64,000 nucleotides of DNA from Bradyrhizobium acaciae. Its GTDB lineage: Bacteria > Pseudomonadota > Alphaproteobacteria > Rhizobiales > Xanthobacteraceae. Positions 57,735 through 64,000 of the stretch are shown here, piece after piece. The stretch covers positions 1-64,000 of the forward strand of contig NZ_JACMYK010000016.1 of the NCBI RefSeq assembly GCF_020889785.1. The letters are read 5' to 3'. How positions within the stretch are numbered: position 1 is the stretch's first letter; each line of letters starts with the position of its first letter. The notes under the pieces are model-generated. The model had not been told where the DNA came from and searched no databases. It saw nothing but the letters and a program-made list of their open reading frames with translations. A program made the position numbers and the translations under genes.

Positions 57735-58394
57735 ATGGCACGCACGATCGGCTCACATGGCCCCACGACGCTGGAGGCGATCCGCAAGGCCGGCGTGCGC
57801 CTGATCTTCGAGCGCGGCTACGAGGCCATGAGCCTGCGTCAGCTCGCCGCCGAAGTCGGCATCCAGGCAGGCTCACTGTACAACCATATCTCAACCAAGC
57901 AGGATCTGCTGTTCGATCTGGTGCAGGACCATATCAACGATTTGCTGCGCGAGCTTGATCTCGCACTCGAGGGCAAGGCCGATCCGGTGGAGAAGCTGCG
58001 CGCCTTCGTGGCCTTCCACGTCAGCTATCACATGACCCGCAAGCGCGAGGTCTTCATCGCCAATTCCGAACTGCGCAGCCTCGAAGCGAAGAACTACGAC
58101 GCCGTGGTGGCGCTGCGGGGCGCCTATGAACGGCGACTGGCGGAGATCCTCACCGAGGGCGTAACTGAAGGCGTGTTCGAGGTGGTCGACATCCAGGTCG
58201 CGACCTTTGCGATCATCTCGCTGCTCACCGGGCTCTGCACCTGGTACCGTCCGGGCGGCCGCCTGACCCGGGATGCCATCATCGCGGCGCACGAGAAGCT
58301 GGTGCTGTCGGGGGTCGCGCCGCAGGCCGCGATCCGTCAACGCCGCAGCGGCAGCGAAAGTCCGCAGACCGCCGTGGCGGGTTCGCAACCGTGA
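57735..58394 (+). CDS. TetR-family transcriptional regulator
   Basis: A 219-residue repressor. The N-terminal HTH is 'TTLEAIRKAGVRLIFERGYEAMSLRQLAAEVGIQAGSLYNHISTKQDLLFDLV', typical of TetR. The C-terminal ligand domain (TetR_C_36-like; 'EVFIANSELRSLEAKNYDAVVALRGAYERRLAEIL') resembles acyl-CoA responsive members. It diverges from ivd, with two palindromes between, so it probably represses the leucine operon and itself and is released by an acyl-CoA. Its stop overlaps the next gene (GTGA). Confidence 0.88.
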   Translation: MARTIGSHGPTTLEAIRKAGVRLIFERGYEAMSLRQLAAEVGIQAGSLYNHISTKQDLLFDLVQDHINDLLRELDLALEGKADPVEKLRAFVAFHVSYHMTRKREVFIANSELRSLEAKNYDAVVALRGAYERRLAEILTEGVTEGVFEVVDIQVATFAIISLLTGLCTWYRPGGRLTRDAIIAAHEKLVLSGVAPQAAIRQRRSGSESPQTAVAGSQP

Positions 58395-58885
58395 CCGAGC
58401 GCCCACAGCTCGATGACATCGACCTGCGGATCCTGGCCGAATTGCAGAGGGACGGCCGGATCAGGATCAACGAGCTCGCCGAGCGGGTCGGCATCACAGC
58501 CCCGCCCTGCCTGCGCCGGGTCCGTGCCCTGCGCAGCCGCGGCGTGGTGCAGGCGATCCGCGCCACGCTCGACGAGCGGCTGCTGGGCTATGAGGTGACG
58601 ACCTTCGTCCTGATCCAGCTCGACAGCCAGACCCTGGTGGCGATCGAGGCGTTCGAGGCCGCGGTGGCGGCCGTGCCGCGCTTCCTGCAATGCTGGCGGA
58701 TCTCGGGCGATGCCGATTTCATGCTGAGATGCGTCGCGCCCAGCGTCGACGACATGCGCCAGCAGCTGCTGCAATTCGCTGGGCTGCCCAATGTGCGTAA
58801 AATTCGAAGCTTTCCGGTGCTCGGCGTTTCAAAGGATGCGCCGCTGCCGATCCCGGGCGCCCTCGCCGGCAGCCCTGCGAGCTGA
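58391..58885 (+). CDS. Lrp/AsnC-family transcriptional regulator
   Basis: A 164-residue feast/famine regulator: HTH 'LDDIDLRILAELQRDGRIRINELAERVGITAPPCLRRVRALRSRGVV', then the RAM ligand-binding domain 'EVTTFVLIQL', 'FLQCWRISGDADFMLRCVAPS'. It starts at a GTG overlapping the TetR stop by four bases, so it is translationally coupled to it. Amino-acid sensing, plausibly leucine, would fit the divergent leucine operon. Confidence 0.86.
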   Translation: MTERPQLDDIDLRILAELQRDGRIRINELAERVGITAPPCLRRVRALRSRGVVQAIRATLDERLLGYEVTTFVLIQLDSQTLVAIEAFEAAVAAVPRFLQCWRISGDADFMLRCVAPSVDDMRQQLLQFAGLPNVRKIRSFPVLGVSKDAPLPIPGALAGSPAS

Positions 58886-58895
58886 TTTGCCGGCC

Positions 58896-59201
58896 CTAAT
58901 GCGTCCAGGGCTCCCAGCGGCGGAACGCAAAATTGTCGGCATAGGCGACCTGGCGGTGCGCCGAATCCTTCGGCTCGATCACCTGGTAGGCGATGCCCTT
59001 GCGCTCGCAATAGGCCGTCGCCTCCTCCTTGGTGTCGAAATGCAGCGTGAGCTGCTGCTTCATGTCGGTCGACGAGGTCCAGCCCATCAAGGGCTCCACG
59101 GTGCGCGGCTGCTCCGGCTCGTAGTCCAGTTGCCACTCTTTCGTCTTGGCACGTCCCGATTGCATCGCGTTTTTGGCGGGCTTAAAAATGCGTGCGGTCA
59201 T
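58896..59201 (-). CDS. NDUFS4-like NADH dehydrogenase accessory subunit
   Basis: A 101-residue protein of the ETC_C1_NDUFA4/NDUFS4 family: 'ARIFKPAKNAMQSGRAKTKEWQLDYEP', 'PLMGWTSSTDMKQQLTLHFDTKEEATAYCERKGIAYQVIEP', 'SYADNFAFRRWEPWTH'-like ending. This supernumerary subunit of complex I is known from mitochondria and alphaproteobacteria. It stands alone, away from any nuo operon, and converges with the Lrp gene. The start MTARIFKP at 59201 is the family start. Confidence 0.85.
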   Translation of the reverse strand: MTARIFKPAKNAMQSGRAKTKEWQLDYEPEQPRTVEPLMGWTSSTDMKQQLTLHFDTKEEATAYCERKGIAYQVIEPKDSAHRQVAYADNFAFRRWEPWTH

Positions 59202-59362
59202 GGATGGTCGGCCCCGTGGGATATGCGACATGGAAGCGCTAGACTTGGAAGCGATTTGAAGGAAACTGCCGGGATAGTATAGAGACACCGTTCAACGAAC
59301 TGATCGGTGATTCCTCGATCTCGGAGGTAGCCTTCGCCGGACCGGTATAGTCATTCTACCGC

Positions 59363-59428
59363 GCTGTGACAATCTGGCCCCGGGGAGGCTTCTGGAGTCC
59401 CTTGGGCCCGCGGCCAGATTGTCACAGC
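59363..59428. repeat. perfect 17-bp inverted repeat upstream of the OpgC-like gene
   Basis: GCTGTGACAATCTGGCC (59363-59379) and GGCCAGATTGTCACAGC (59412-59428), separated by 32 bases; the right arm ends 41 bases before the OpgC ATG. Such a stable structure could be an mRNA leader hairpin or an operator pair. Confidence 0.75.
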
Positions 59429-59469
59429 ACGGTCTTCTCGACAGCATCATCTCGAGGAAACGTCGCCCC

Positions 59470-60633
59470 ATGGAAATCCACGCTACTTTGCCCGAAAAAG
59501 GACGTGACCTCCGGCTCGATCTGTTTCGCGGGATCGCCAACTGGTACATCTATCTAGATCACATCCCCGACAATGTCGTGAACTGGGTCACCACGCGGAA
59601 TTACGGGTTCAGCGACGCCGCCGACCTGTTCGTCTTCATCTCCGGCTATACCGCCTCCTTCGTCTATGCCCGCATGATGCTCGAGCGTGGCTTCATCGTG
59701 GGCGCGACGCGGCTGACCAAGCGGGTCTGGCAGCTCTACGTCGCCCACATCATCCTGTTCGTGATCTACATCGCCTCGATCAGCTATCTGGCGCTGCGCT
59801 TCGGCGATTCGGAGATCATCAACGAGTTCAACGTCGCCGGCCTCGTCGACAACGCCACCGAGACGCTGCGCCAAGGCCTGTTCCTGAAGTTCAAGCCGGT
59901 CAATCTCGACGTGCTGCCGCTTTACATCGTGCTGATGGGCCTGTTCCCGCCGGTGCTGTGGATCACGCTGCGACAGCCGAACTGGACCATGGCGGCCTCG
60001 ATCTTGCTCTGGCTGGTGTCGCGACAGATGGGCTGGAACCTGCCGGCCTATCCGGCCGGAAGTTGGTACTTCAACCCGTTCTGCTGGCAGGTGCTGTTCG
60101 TGTTCGGCTCCTGGTGCGCGCTCGGCGGTGCACGCAAGAACATGCACATCATCAATTCGCCCTACACGCTCTGGTTCTGCATCGCCTATATGATCTTCGC
60201 GCTGATCATGACGATGGCCGGACGCTTCCCGGAGTTCGGTGCGCAATTGCCGGATTGGCTCTATTCGGCCTTCAACCCGAACGACAAGACCAATCTCGCG
60301 CCTTACCGCTTCATCCATTTCGTGGTGATCGTGATCCTGACGATCCGCTTCATCCCGAAGGATTGGCCGGCGCTGGAGTGGAAGATCTTCGATCCGATGA
60401 TCGTCTGCGGCCAGCAATCGCTCGCGGTGTTCTGCGTCGGCGTGTTCCTGTCCTTTGTCGGACATTTCGAGCTCTCGATGAGCTCGGGCTCGCTGTTCGC
60501 GCAGATCTTCGTCAGTATCTCCGGCATCGCGATCATGACGATCGTGGCCTATTACATCTCGTGGTCGAAGCGGCAGGACAAGCCGATCAAGCCGCCGGCG
60601 CCGAAACCCGCGGCACCGGCGAAGGCGGTCTGA
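59470..60633 (+). CDS. opgC: OpgC-family membrane acyltransferase
   Basis: A 387-residue inner-membrane protein with about ten transmembrane helices, matching OpgC, which adds succinyl groups to periplasmic osmoregulated glucans. 'GRDLRLDLFRGIANWYIYLDHIPDNVVNWVTTRNYGFSDAADLFVFISGYTA' is a family hallmark, with the catalytic-type 'LFRG...DH' at the start. AGGAAA precedes the ATG at 59470. A proline-rich cytoplasmic tail ends it. In Bradyrhizobium the substrate would be a cyclic glucan. No other glucan gene is adjacent. Confidence 0.87.
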   Translation: MEIHATLPEKGRDLRLDLFRGIANWYIYLDHIPDNVVNWVTTRNYGFSDAADLFVFISGYTASFVYARMMLERGFIVGATRLTKRVWQLYVAHIILFVIYIASISYLALRFGDSEIINEFNVAGLVDNATETLRQGLFLKFKPVNLDVLPLYIVLMGLFPPVLWITLRQPNWTMAASILLWLVSRQMGWNLPAYPAGSWYFNPFCWQVLFVFGSWCALGGARKNMHIINSPYTLWFCIAYMIFALIMTMAGRFPEFGAQLPDWLYSAFNPNDKTNLAPYRFIHFVVIVILTIRFIPKDWPALEWKIFDPMIVCGQQSLAVFCVGVFLSFVGHFELSMSSGSLFAQIFVSISGIAIMTIVAYYISWSKRQDKPIKPPAPKPAAPAKAV

Positions 60634-60669
60634 CCCGAACTATCTGAGCATGGCCTTCCGGGCCACGCT

Positions 60670-62490
60670 CTAGCTGCCGCCGCGGCTGCCGTCCTGCGTG
60701 GTCGAGGAGACAATGGTGGCGACGTCGCCGAACGTCGTCATCACGGGCGTCACGACCTTGTGCATAGCGGTTTTCGTCACCAGCGTGTCGTGCATCACGA
60801 GATTGTCGATCCCTGTCGTGAGGAAGCAGCTCACCGCATCCTGCGGCGTCTCGATGATCGGCTCGCCCTTGACGTTGAACGAGGTGTTGATCAGCACCGG
60901 CACGCCGGTGAGCGCCTCGAACTCCTTCAGCAGGCGATAGAGCATCGGGTTGGTCTCTTCCCGCACGCTCTGCACCCGTGCCGAGCCGTCGACATGCACG
61001 ATCGCCGGGATCTTGTCCCGCCACTCCGGCCGCACCGGCTTTGCGATCAGCATGTAGGGCGAGTCCTCCTCGCCCTCGAAGATCTCCTTCATGCGCTCGG
61101 CCAGCACGATCGGCGCGAACGGGCGGAAGGCCTGGCGGTGCTTGACCCGGCTATTGAGGATGTCCTTCATCTCGGCCTTGCGCGGATCGGCGATCAGGCT
61201 GCGATTGCCGAGCGCGCGCGGACCGAATTCGGAACGGTCCTGAAACCAGCCGATCACGCGCTGGTCGGCGAGCAGTTTTGCGGTATCGCGGCAGATGTTG
61301 TCGCTCCGCCTGGCGTCGACCTGGATACGGACCAGGAAGTTCTGCAGCGCAGCTGCCACGTCGGCGTCGCTGTAGCGCCTGCCGACATAAGCATGCTCCA
61401 TCACGAAAGAGCGCCGCTGCTTCAGGATCTCGAGCCAGCCGTAATAGGCGCAGCCGATGGCGATGCCGTCGTCGCCGGCGGCGGGCTGGATCCAGACGTT
61501 CTCGAAACCGGCCTCGCGCGCGATGCGGCCGTTGGCGACGCAGTTCAGCGCAACGCCGCCGGCGATGCAGAGGTTCTTCGCACCAGTGGTCTCGCGCAGC
61601 CAGCGCGCCCGCGCCAGCAGCACATTCTCGGTGTCGTCCTGGACTCGCCAGGCGATGTCCTCCCAGTGCCGCATCGTCGGGCTCTTGTCCCAGCTGCCGC
61701 TGTCGAGCACGAAGGGCTGCCGGTTCTCCTCGCCCCAGAACGGCACGTGCAGCGTGCCGTCCTTCATCTCGAGGAGATGGCCGACTTGCTCGCGGCGGCC
61801 ATAGGGCGCGAGCCCCATCAGCTCGCCGCACTTGTTCCAGTCGCCGAACACATAGGTCGAAACCCGGCTGTACAGCGCCCCGAGACCCGGCATGTTGTAG
61901 AACTCGTCCGACAACAGCCCGCGCGCCGGCTCCATGAAGACCTTCTTCAGGCATTCCAGCCTGGTGTCGTCGAACCTGTAGTAGCTCTCGGACTCGCGGG
62001 CGAGCGGCGATGCACAATCCTGCGGATAGGACTCCATCGCATCGGCCTGATAATTGCCGACACCGTCGACGATCATCACGACGCCGTCCTTGAACGGCGA
62101 CACCGCGAACGCGCTGTAGGCATGCGCGAGGTGATGCGAGATCGACACCACCTTGTCGGATTTCGAGCGAAACAGCGGATGCTTGATCGCCTCGTTGCGC
62201 TCGGCGATCGGCAGGAAGCCCGGCATGTCCTGATGGAGCATCCGCTCCTCCATCTCGGGCACCGGCAGGATGTAGCTGTTGCGTACCACGAGAGCGACGT
62301 CGTCGAGCGTGATGCCCTCGGCCGACAGGCAGTAGTCGATGACTTCCTTGTAGAAGCCCGAGGCGTGCTTCTCGCGGGTGATGCGCTCCTTGGAGATCGC
62401 GTAGGCGATCGCACCGTCACGCAGCAGGCAGGCGCTCACGTCATGGTCGTAGACGTTGAGACCAAGGACGTAGGTGTGTTGTTTCGGCAT
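60670..62490 (-). CDS. carbamoyltransferase (NodU/CmcH family)
   Basis: A 606-residue enzyme. The N-terminal Kae1-like ASKHA domain has 'YVLGLNVYDHDVSACLL' and the Fe/ADP-binding 'SISHHLAHAYSAFAVSPF'; the C-terminal YrdC-like part has 'FQDRSEFGPRALGNRSLIADPRKAEMKDILNSRVKHRQAFRPFAP' and 'VPVLINTSFNVKGEPI'. NodU O-carbamoylates the Nod factor; other members modify antibiotics or surface glycans. No nod genes surround it, so it may decorate a surface polysaccharide. ATG 62490 is used; a GTG at 62496 is an alternative. Confidence 0.88.
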   Translation of the reverse strand: MPKQHTYVLGLNVYDHDVSACLLRDGAIAYAISKERITREKHASGFYKEVIDYCLSAEGITLDDVALVVRNSYILPVPEMEERMLHQDMPGFLPIAERNEAIKHPLFRSKSDKVVSISHHLAHAYSAFAVSPFKDGVVMIVDGVGNYQADAMESYPQDCASPLARESESYYRFDDTRLECLKKVFMEPARGLLSDEFYNMPGLGALYSRVSTYVFGDWNKCGELMGLAPYGRREQVGHLLEMKDGTLHVPFWGEENRQPFVLDSGSWDKSPTMRHWEDIAWRVQDDTENVLLARARWLRETTGAKNLCIAGGVALNCVANGRIAREAGFENVWIQPAAGDDGIAIGCAYYGWLEILKQRRSFVMEHAYVGRRYSDADVAAALQNFLVRIQVDARRSDNICRDTAKLLADQRVIGWFQDRSEFGPRALGNRSLIADPRKAEMKDILNSRVKHRQAFRPFAPIVLAERMKEIFEGEEDSPYMLIAKPVRPEWRDKIPAIVHVDGSARVQSVREETNPMLYRLLKEFEALTGVPVLINTSFNVKGEPIIETPQDAVSCFLTTGIDNLVMHDTLVTKTAMHKVVTPVMTTFGDVATIVSSTTQDGSRGGS

Positions 62491-62877
62491 GGGCACTCAT
62501 CAGGGAGGATACTGAGACGCTCAGAGAACAGGATCGTGTCGACTTCAAGTTATCGACGGCATTTTCCGCGGTTCGCAATCTCTGCTTCTGCGATGCACAA
62601 ATCAAATCGGCGCCAAGTCAGCGCCAGATCTGCGCAATGCAAGATGAACAGAATGAACGGCGGATGAACGACAAGATGAGCGTAGCAACCACATGATCCG
62701 TTGCAGGCGGGACTGTAACTTGACCTGACCTGCTGCCCTCAATAGAGTCGTTAAAACTCGCAAGAACCTTAGTGAAAAGATTGTCTTAGCACGCTCGAAC
62801 CGGATAGCGGTATCGCGCGTCTAAGCGAGACAGCCAGCATCAGTTCAGATGTCTGGAAGTGACTGGAGATCTTCAGA
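62491..62877. other. intergenic between carbamoyltransferase and secreted peptide genes
   Basis: About 390 bases of divergent promoter DNA. TTGACC-N17-TAGAGT (62720-62748) could be the promoter of the secreted peptide. No gene seen. Confidence 0.45.
62720..62748 (+). promoter_or_regulatory. candidate promoter TTGACC-N17-TAGAGT
   Basis: -35 hexamer 5/6 and -10 hexamer 4/6 of consensus at the ideal spacing; leader of about 120 bases to the ATG at 62878. Confidence 0.35.
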
Positions 62878-63144
62878 ATGACTAAACGCTACAATATCCT
62901 GACTCGTTGCCTTGCAGCAGTCGCTTTGTTGTTCGTCTATGTCGCAAGCACCTCTGCCATCCTGGTCGGCGCCACCACGTCTTCCGCGCAAGCGCAATGG
63001 CGCGGACGCGGTTATGGCTGGGGTCGCGGCCGCGGATGGGGCTATGGTCGCGGATATTATGGCCGTGGCTATGGCTACTACGGCGGCTACGTCGGTCCCC
63101 GCTGCTGGTGGACCCCGCGTGGTGTTCGCGTCTGCCGGTACTAA
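62878..63144 (+). CDS. secreted Gly/Arg/Tyr-rich peptide
   Basis: An 88-residue protein with a long basic signal peptide (MTKRYNILTRCLAAVALLFVYVASTSAILVG, processed near 'SAQAQW'). The mature part of about 48 residues is built of Gly/Arg/Tyr/Trp repeats ('RGRGYGWGRGRGWGYG', 'YYGRGYGYYGG') ending with two cysteines ('PRCWWTPRGVRVCRY') that could form a disulfide. Such sequences occur in rhizobial stress-induced exported proteins; the function is unknown. A terminator follows. Confidence 0.7.
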   Translation: MTKRYNILTRCLAAVALLFVYVASTSAILVGATTSSAQAQWRGRGYGWGRGRGWGYGRGYYGRGYGYYGGYVGPRCWWTPRGVRVCRY

Positions 63145-63191
63145 CAACCGCATAAGCGATATTGCCGACACAAGCGATATTGAAGACATAA

Positions 63192-63221
63192 ATCAGGTGC
63201 GTCGGTTCCGGCGCACCTGAT
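63192..63221 (+). terminator. terminator of the secreted peptide gene
   Basis: Stem ATCAGGTGCG / CGCACCTGAT (10 bp), loop 10 bases, followed by CTTCTTTTG. Confidence 0.75.
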
Positions 63222-63278
63222 CTTCTTTTGGGGCTTGATTCACCCGCTGGCGCTTGGCTCGCCTGCGGCACGCAAGAA

Positions 63279-63304
63279 AGAGCCCCGGGAGACGCCGGGG
63301 CTCT
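63279..63304 (-). terminator. terminator of the cyclase-family gene
   Basis: Stem AGAGCCCCGG / CCGGGGCTCT (10 bp), loop GAGACG. On the minus strand it is followed by TTCTTGC. It lies about 185 bases past the cyclase stop. Confidence 0.6.
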
Positions 63305-63489
63305 AGTCACGGGAGAGAACGCTTCAGAAAATCGGGACGCGAGGACGAGCCGCCGGCCCGATCACCCAATGCATCTACGACGTGCATCAGAGCAGATTCG
63401 TCTGCCTTAGGCTGTAGCCGTGCCGCAACAACCTAACGGAATGAACAGCCTGTCCACCGGTTCCCCATCGAGCGAAAGCCCGATAGCGG

Positions 63490-64000
63490 CTAGCCGTCGA
63501 GGATCGCAACCGCCCTCGTCCACCCCGCCGATGCGCGCTCGATCTTCACCGGGAAGCACGACACCATGAACCCGGTCGACGGCAGTTGCTCCAGATTGTG
63601 CAGCTTCTCGATGTGGCAGTAGCCGATGTGCCGGCCGGCCTTATGGCCTTCCCAGATCAGGCTGGCGTCCCTGGTCTCGGCATATTTCTTCGCGGTGAAA
63701 ACGAACGGCGCGTCCCAGCTCCAGCCATCGATGCCGGTCAGCCGCACGCCGCGCTCGAGCAGATACATCGTCGCCTCGTAGCCCATGCCGCAGCCCGAAT
63801 TGACGTAATCGGGCTGGCCGTATTTCGCACCGGCGCTGGTGTTGACGACGACGATCTCGAGCGGCGACAGCGTGTGGCCGATGCGCTTCAGCTCGGCTTC
63901 GACGTCGCCCGCAGTTGCGACATAGCCGTCAGGCAGATGCCGGAAGTCGAGCTTCACACCCGGCTGAAAGCACCATTCCAGCGGCACCTCGTCGATGGTC
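63490..64000 (-). CDS. cyclase-family protein, 5' end outside window
   Basis: The last 169 codons of a cyclase-family (kynurenine formamidase-like, PF04199) enzyme; reading continues past base 64000. Visible parts: 'EWCFQPGVKLDFRHLPDGYVATAGDVEAELKRIGHTLSPLEIVVVNTSAG', 'YGQPDYVNSGCGMGYEATMYLLERGVRLTGIDGWSWDAPFVFTA' and C-terminal 'GHKAGRHIGYCHIEKLHNLEQLPSTGFMVSCFPVKI'. The metal-binding HxGTHxD motif would be upstream. A GTG at 63987 is not the true start because the text before it remains family-like (TIDEVPLEW). Confidence 0.82.
   Translation of the reverse strand, partial: TIDEVPLEWCFQPGVKLDFRHLPDGYVATAGDVEAELKRIGHTLSPLEIVVVNTSAGAKYGQPDYVNSGCGMGYEATMYLLERGVRLTGIDGWSWDAPFVFTAKKYAETRDASLIWEGHKAGRHIGYCHIEKLHNLEQLPSTGFMVSCFPVKIERASAGWTRAVAILDG

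Larger units (their letters stand above)
63145..63489. other. intergenic region holding two terminators
   Basis: Lies between the convergent peptide gene and the cyclase gene. It contains a plus-strand terminator (63192-63221) and a minus-strand one (63279-63304). No gene seen in the remaining 185 bases. Confidence 0.5.

Overview
The window is about 64 kb of high-GC DNA that reads as the chromosome of an alphaproteobacterium of the Bradyrhizobium/Nitrobacteraceae type. The signs are a DUF1127 mini-protein, an ExoR-like Sel1-repeat protein, a NodU-type carbamoyltransferase, OpgC, homologues of mitochondrial complex I accessory factors, and extragenic palindromic repeats typical of these genomes. 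I recognised no rRNA, tRNA, CRISPR array, phage or transposase; most of the window is core chromosome with small accessory inserts.

Left part (1-17.8 kb): a secreted beta-propeller/SRPBCC pair, an AAA ATPase, an acyl-CoA synthetase followed by a PPC (DUF296) protein, small membrane and TPR proteins, a GNAT, a secreted FAH-family enzyme, DUF3597 and DUF2189 proteins, a MltB-type lytic transglycosylase, a DUF3574 pair, an AraC regulator, a small secreted protein, a DUF1127 protein, trmFO with an unusual kinase-like gene, and a DUF1488 protein.

Central block (18-41.6 kb): a long, mostly minus-strand run, read in transcription order as argS (next to dgt) - SPOR protein - nagZ - scpA - scpB - tatA - tatB - tatC - serS - repeat protein - surE - [response regulator, opposite strand] - pcm - LysM/M23 protein - [porin, YkgJ, DUF815 genes, opposite strand] - yajC - secD - secF - Mth938/NDUFAF3-like - NDUFAF6-like. 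It joins protein export (Sec and Tat), envelope maintenance, chromosome segregation, protein repair and probable complex I assembly. Two genes, secF and the LysM/M23 gene, each carry a single-base frameshift in an otherwise intact reading frame. That means real lesions or base-calling errors.

Right part (41.7-64 kb): erpA, a two-gene RND efflux system, a GNAT, xth, an ExoR-like regulator overlapping ilvD, and a leucine-degradation operon (ivd - mccB - mccA - HMG-CoA lyase). The operon diverges from a TetR-Lrp regulator pair, and a matching pair of palindromic sites lies between them. Then come a stand-alone NDUFS4-like gene, an OpgC-type acyltransferase preceded by a perfect 17-bp inverted repeat, a NodU/CmcH carbamoyltransferase, a Gly/Arg/Tyr-rich secreted peptide, and a cyclase-family gene cut by the window end.

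The best candidates for something little described are the kinase-like protein with an acyl-CoA-synthetase-like C-terminal module beside trmFO, the overlapping NDUFAF3-like/NDUFAF6-like pair downstream of secDF, and the two-site operator between the leucine operon and its likely regulators. I saw no self-contained new defence or mobile system.
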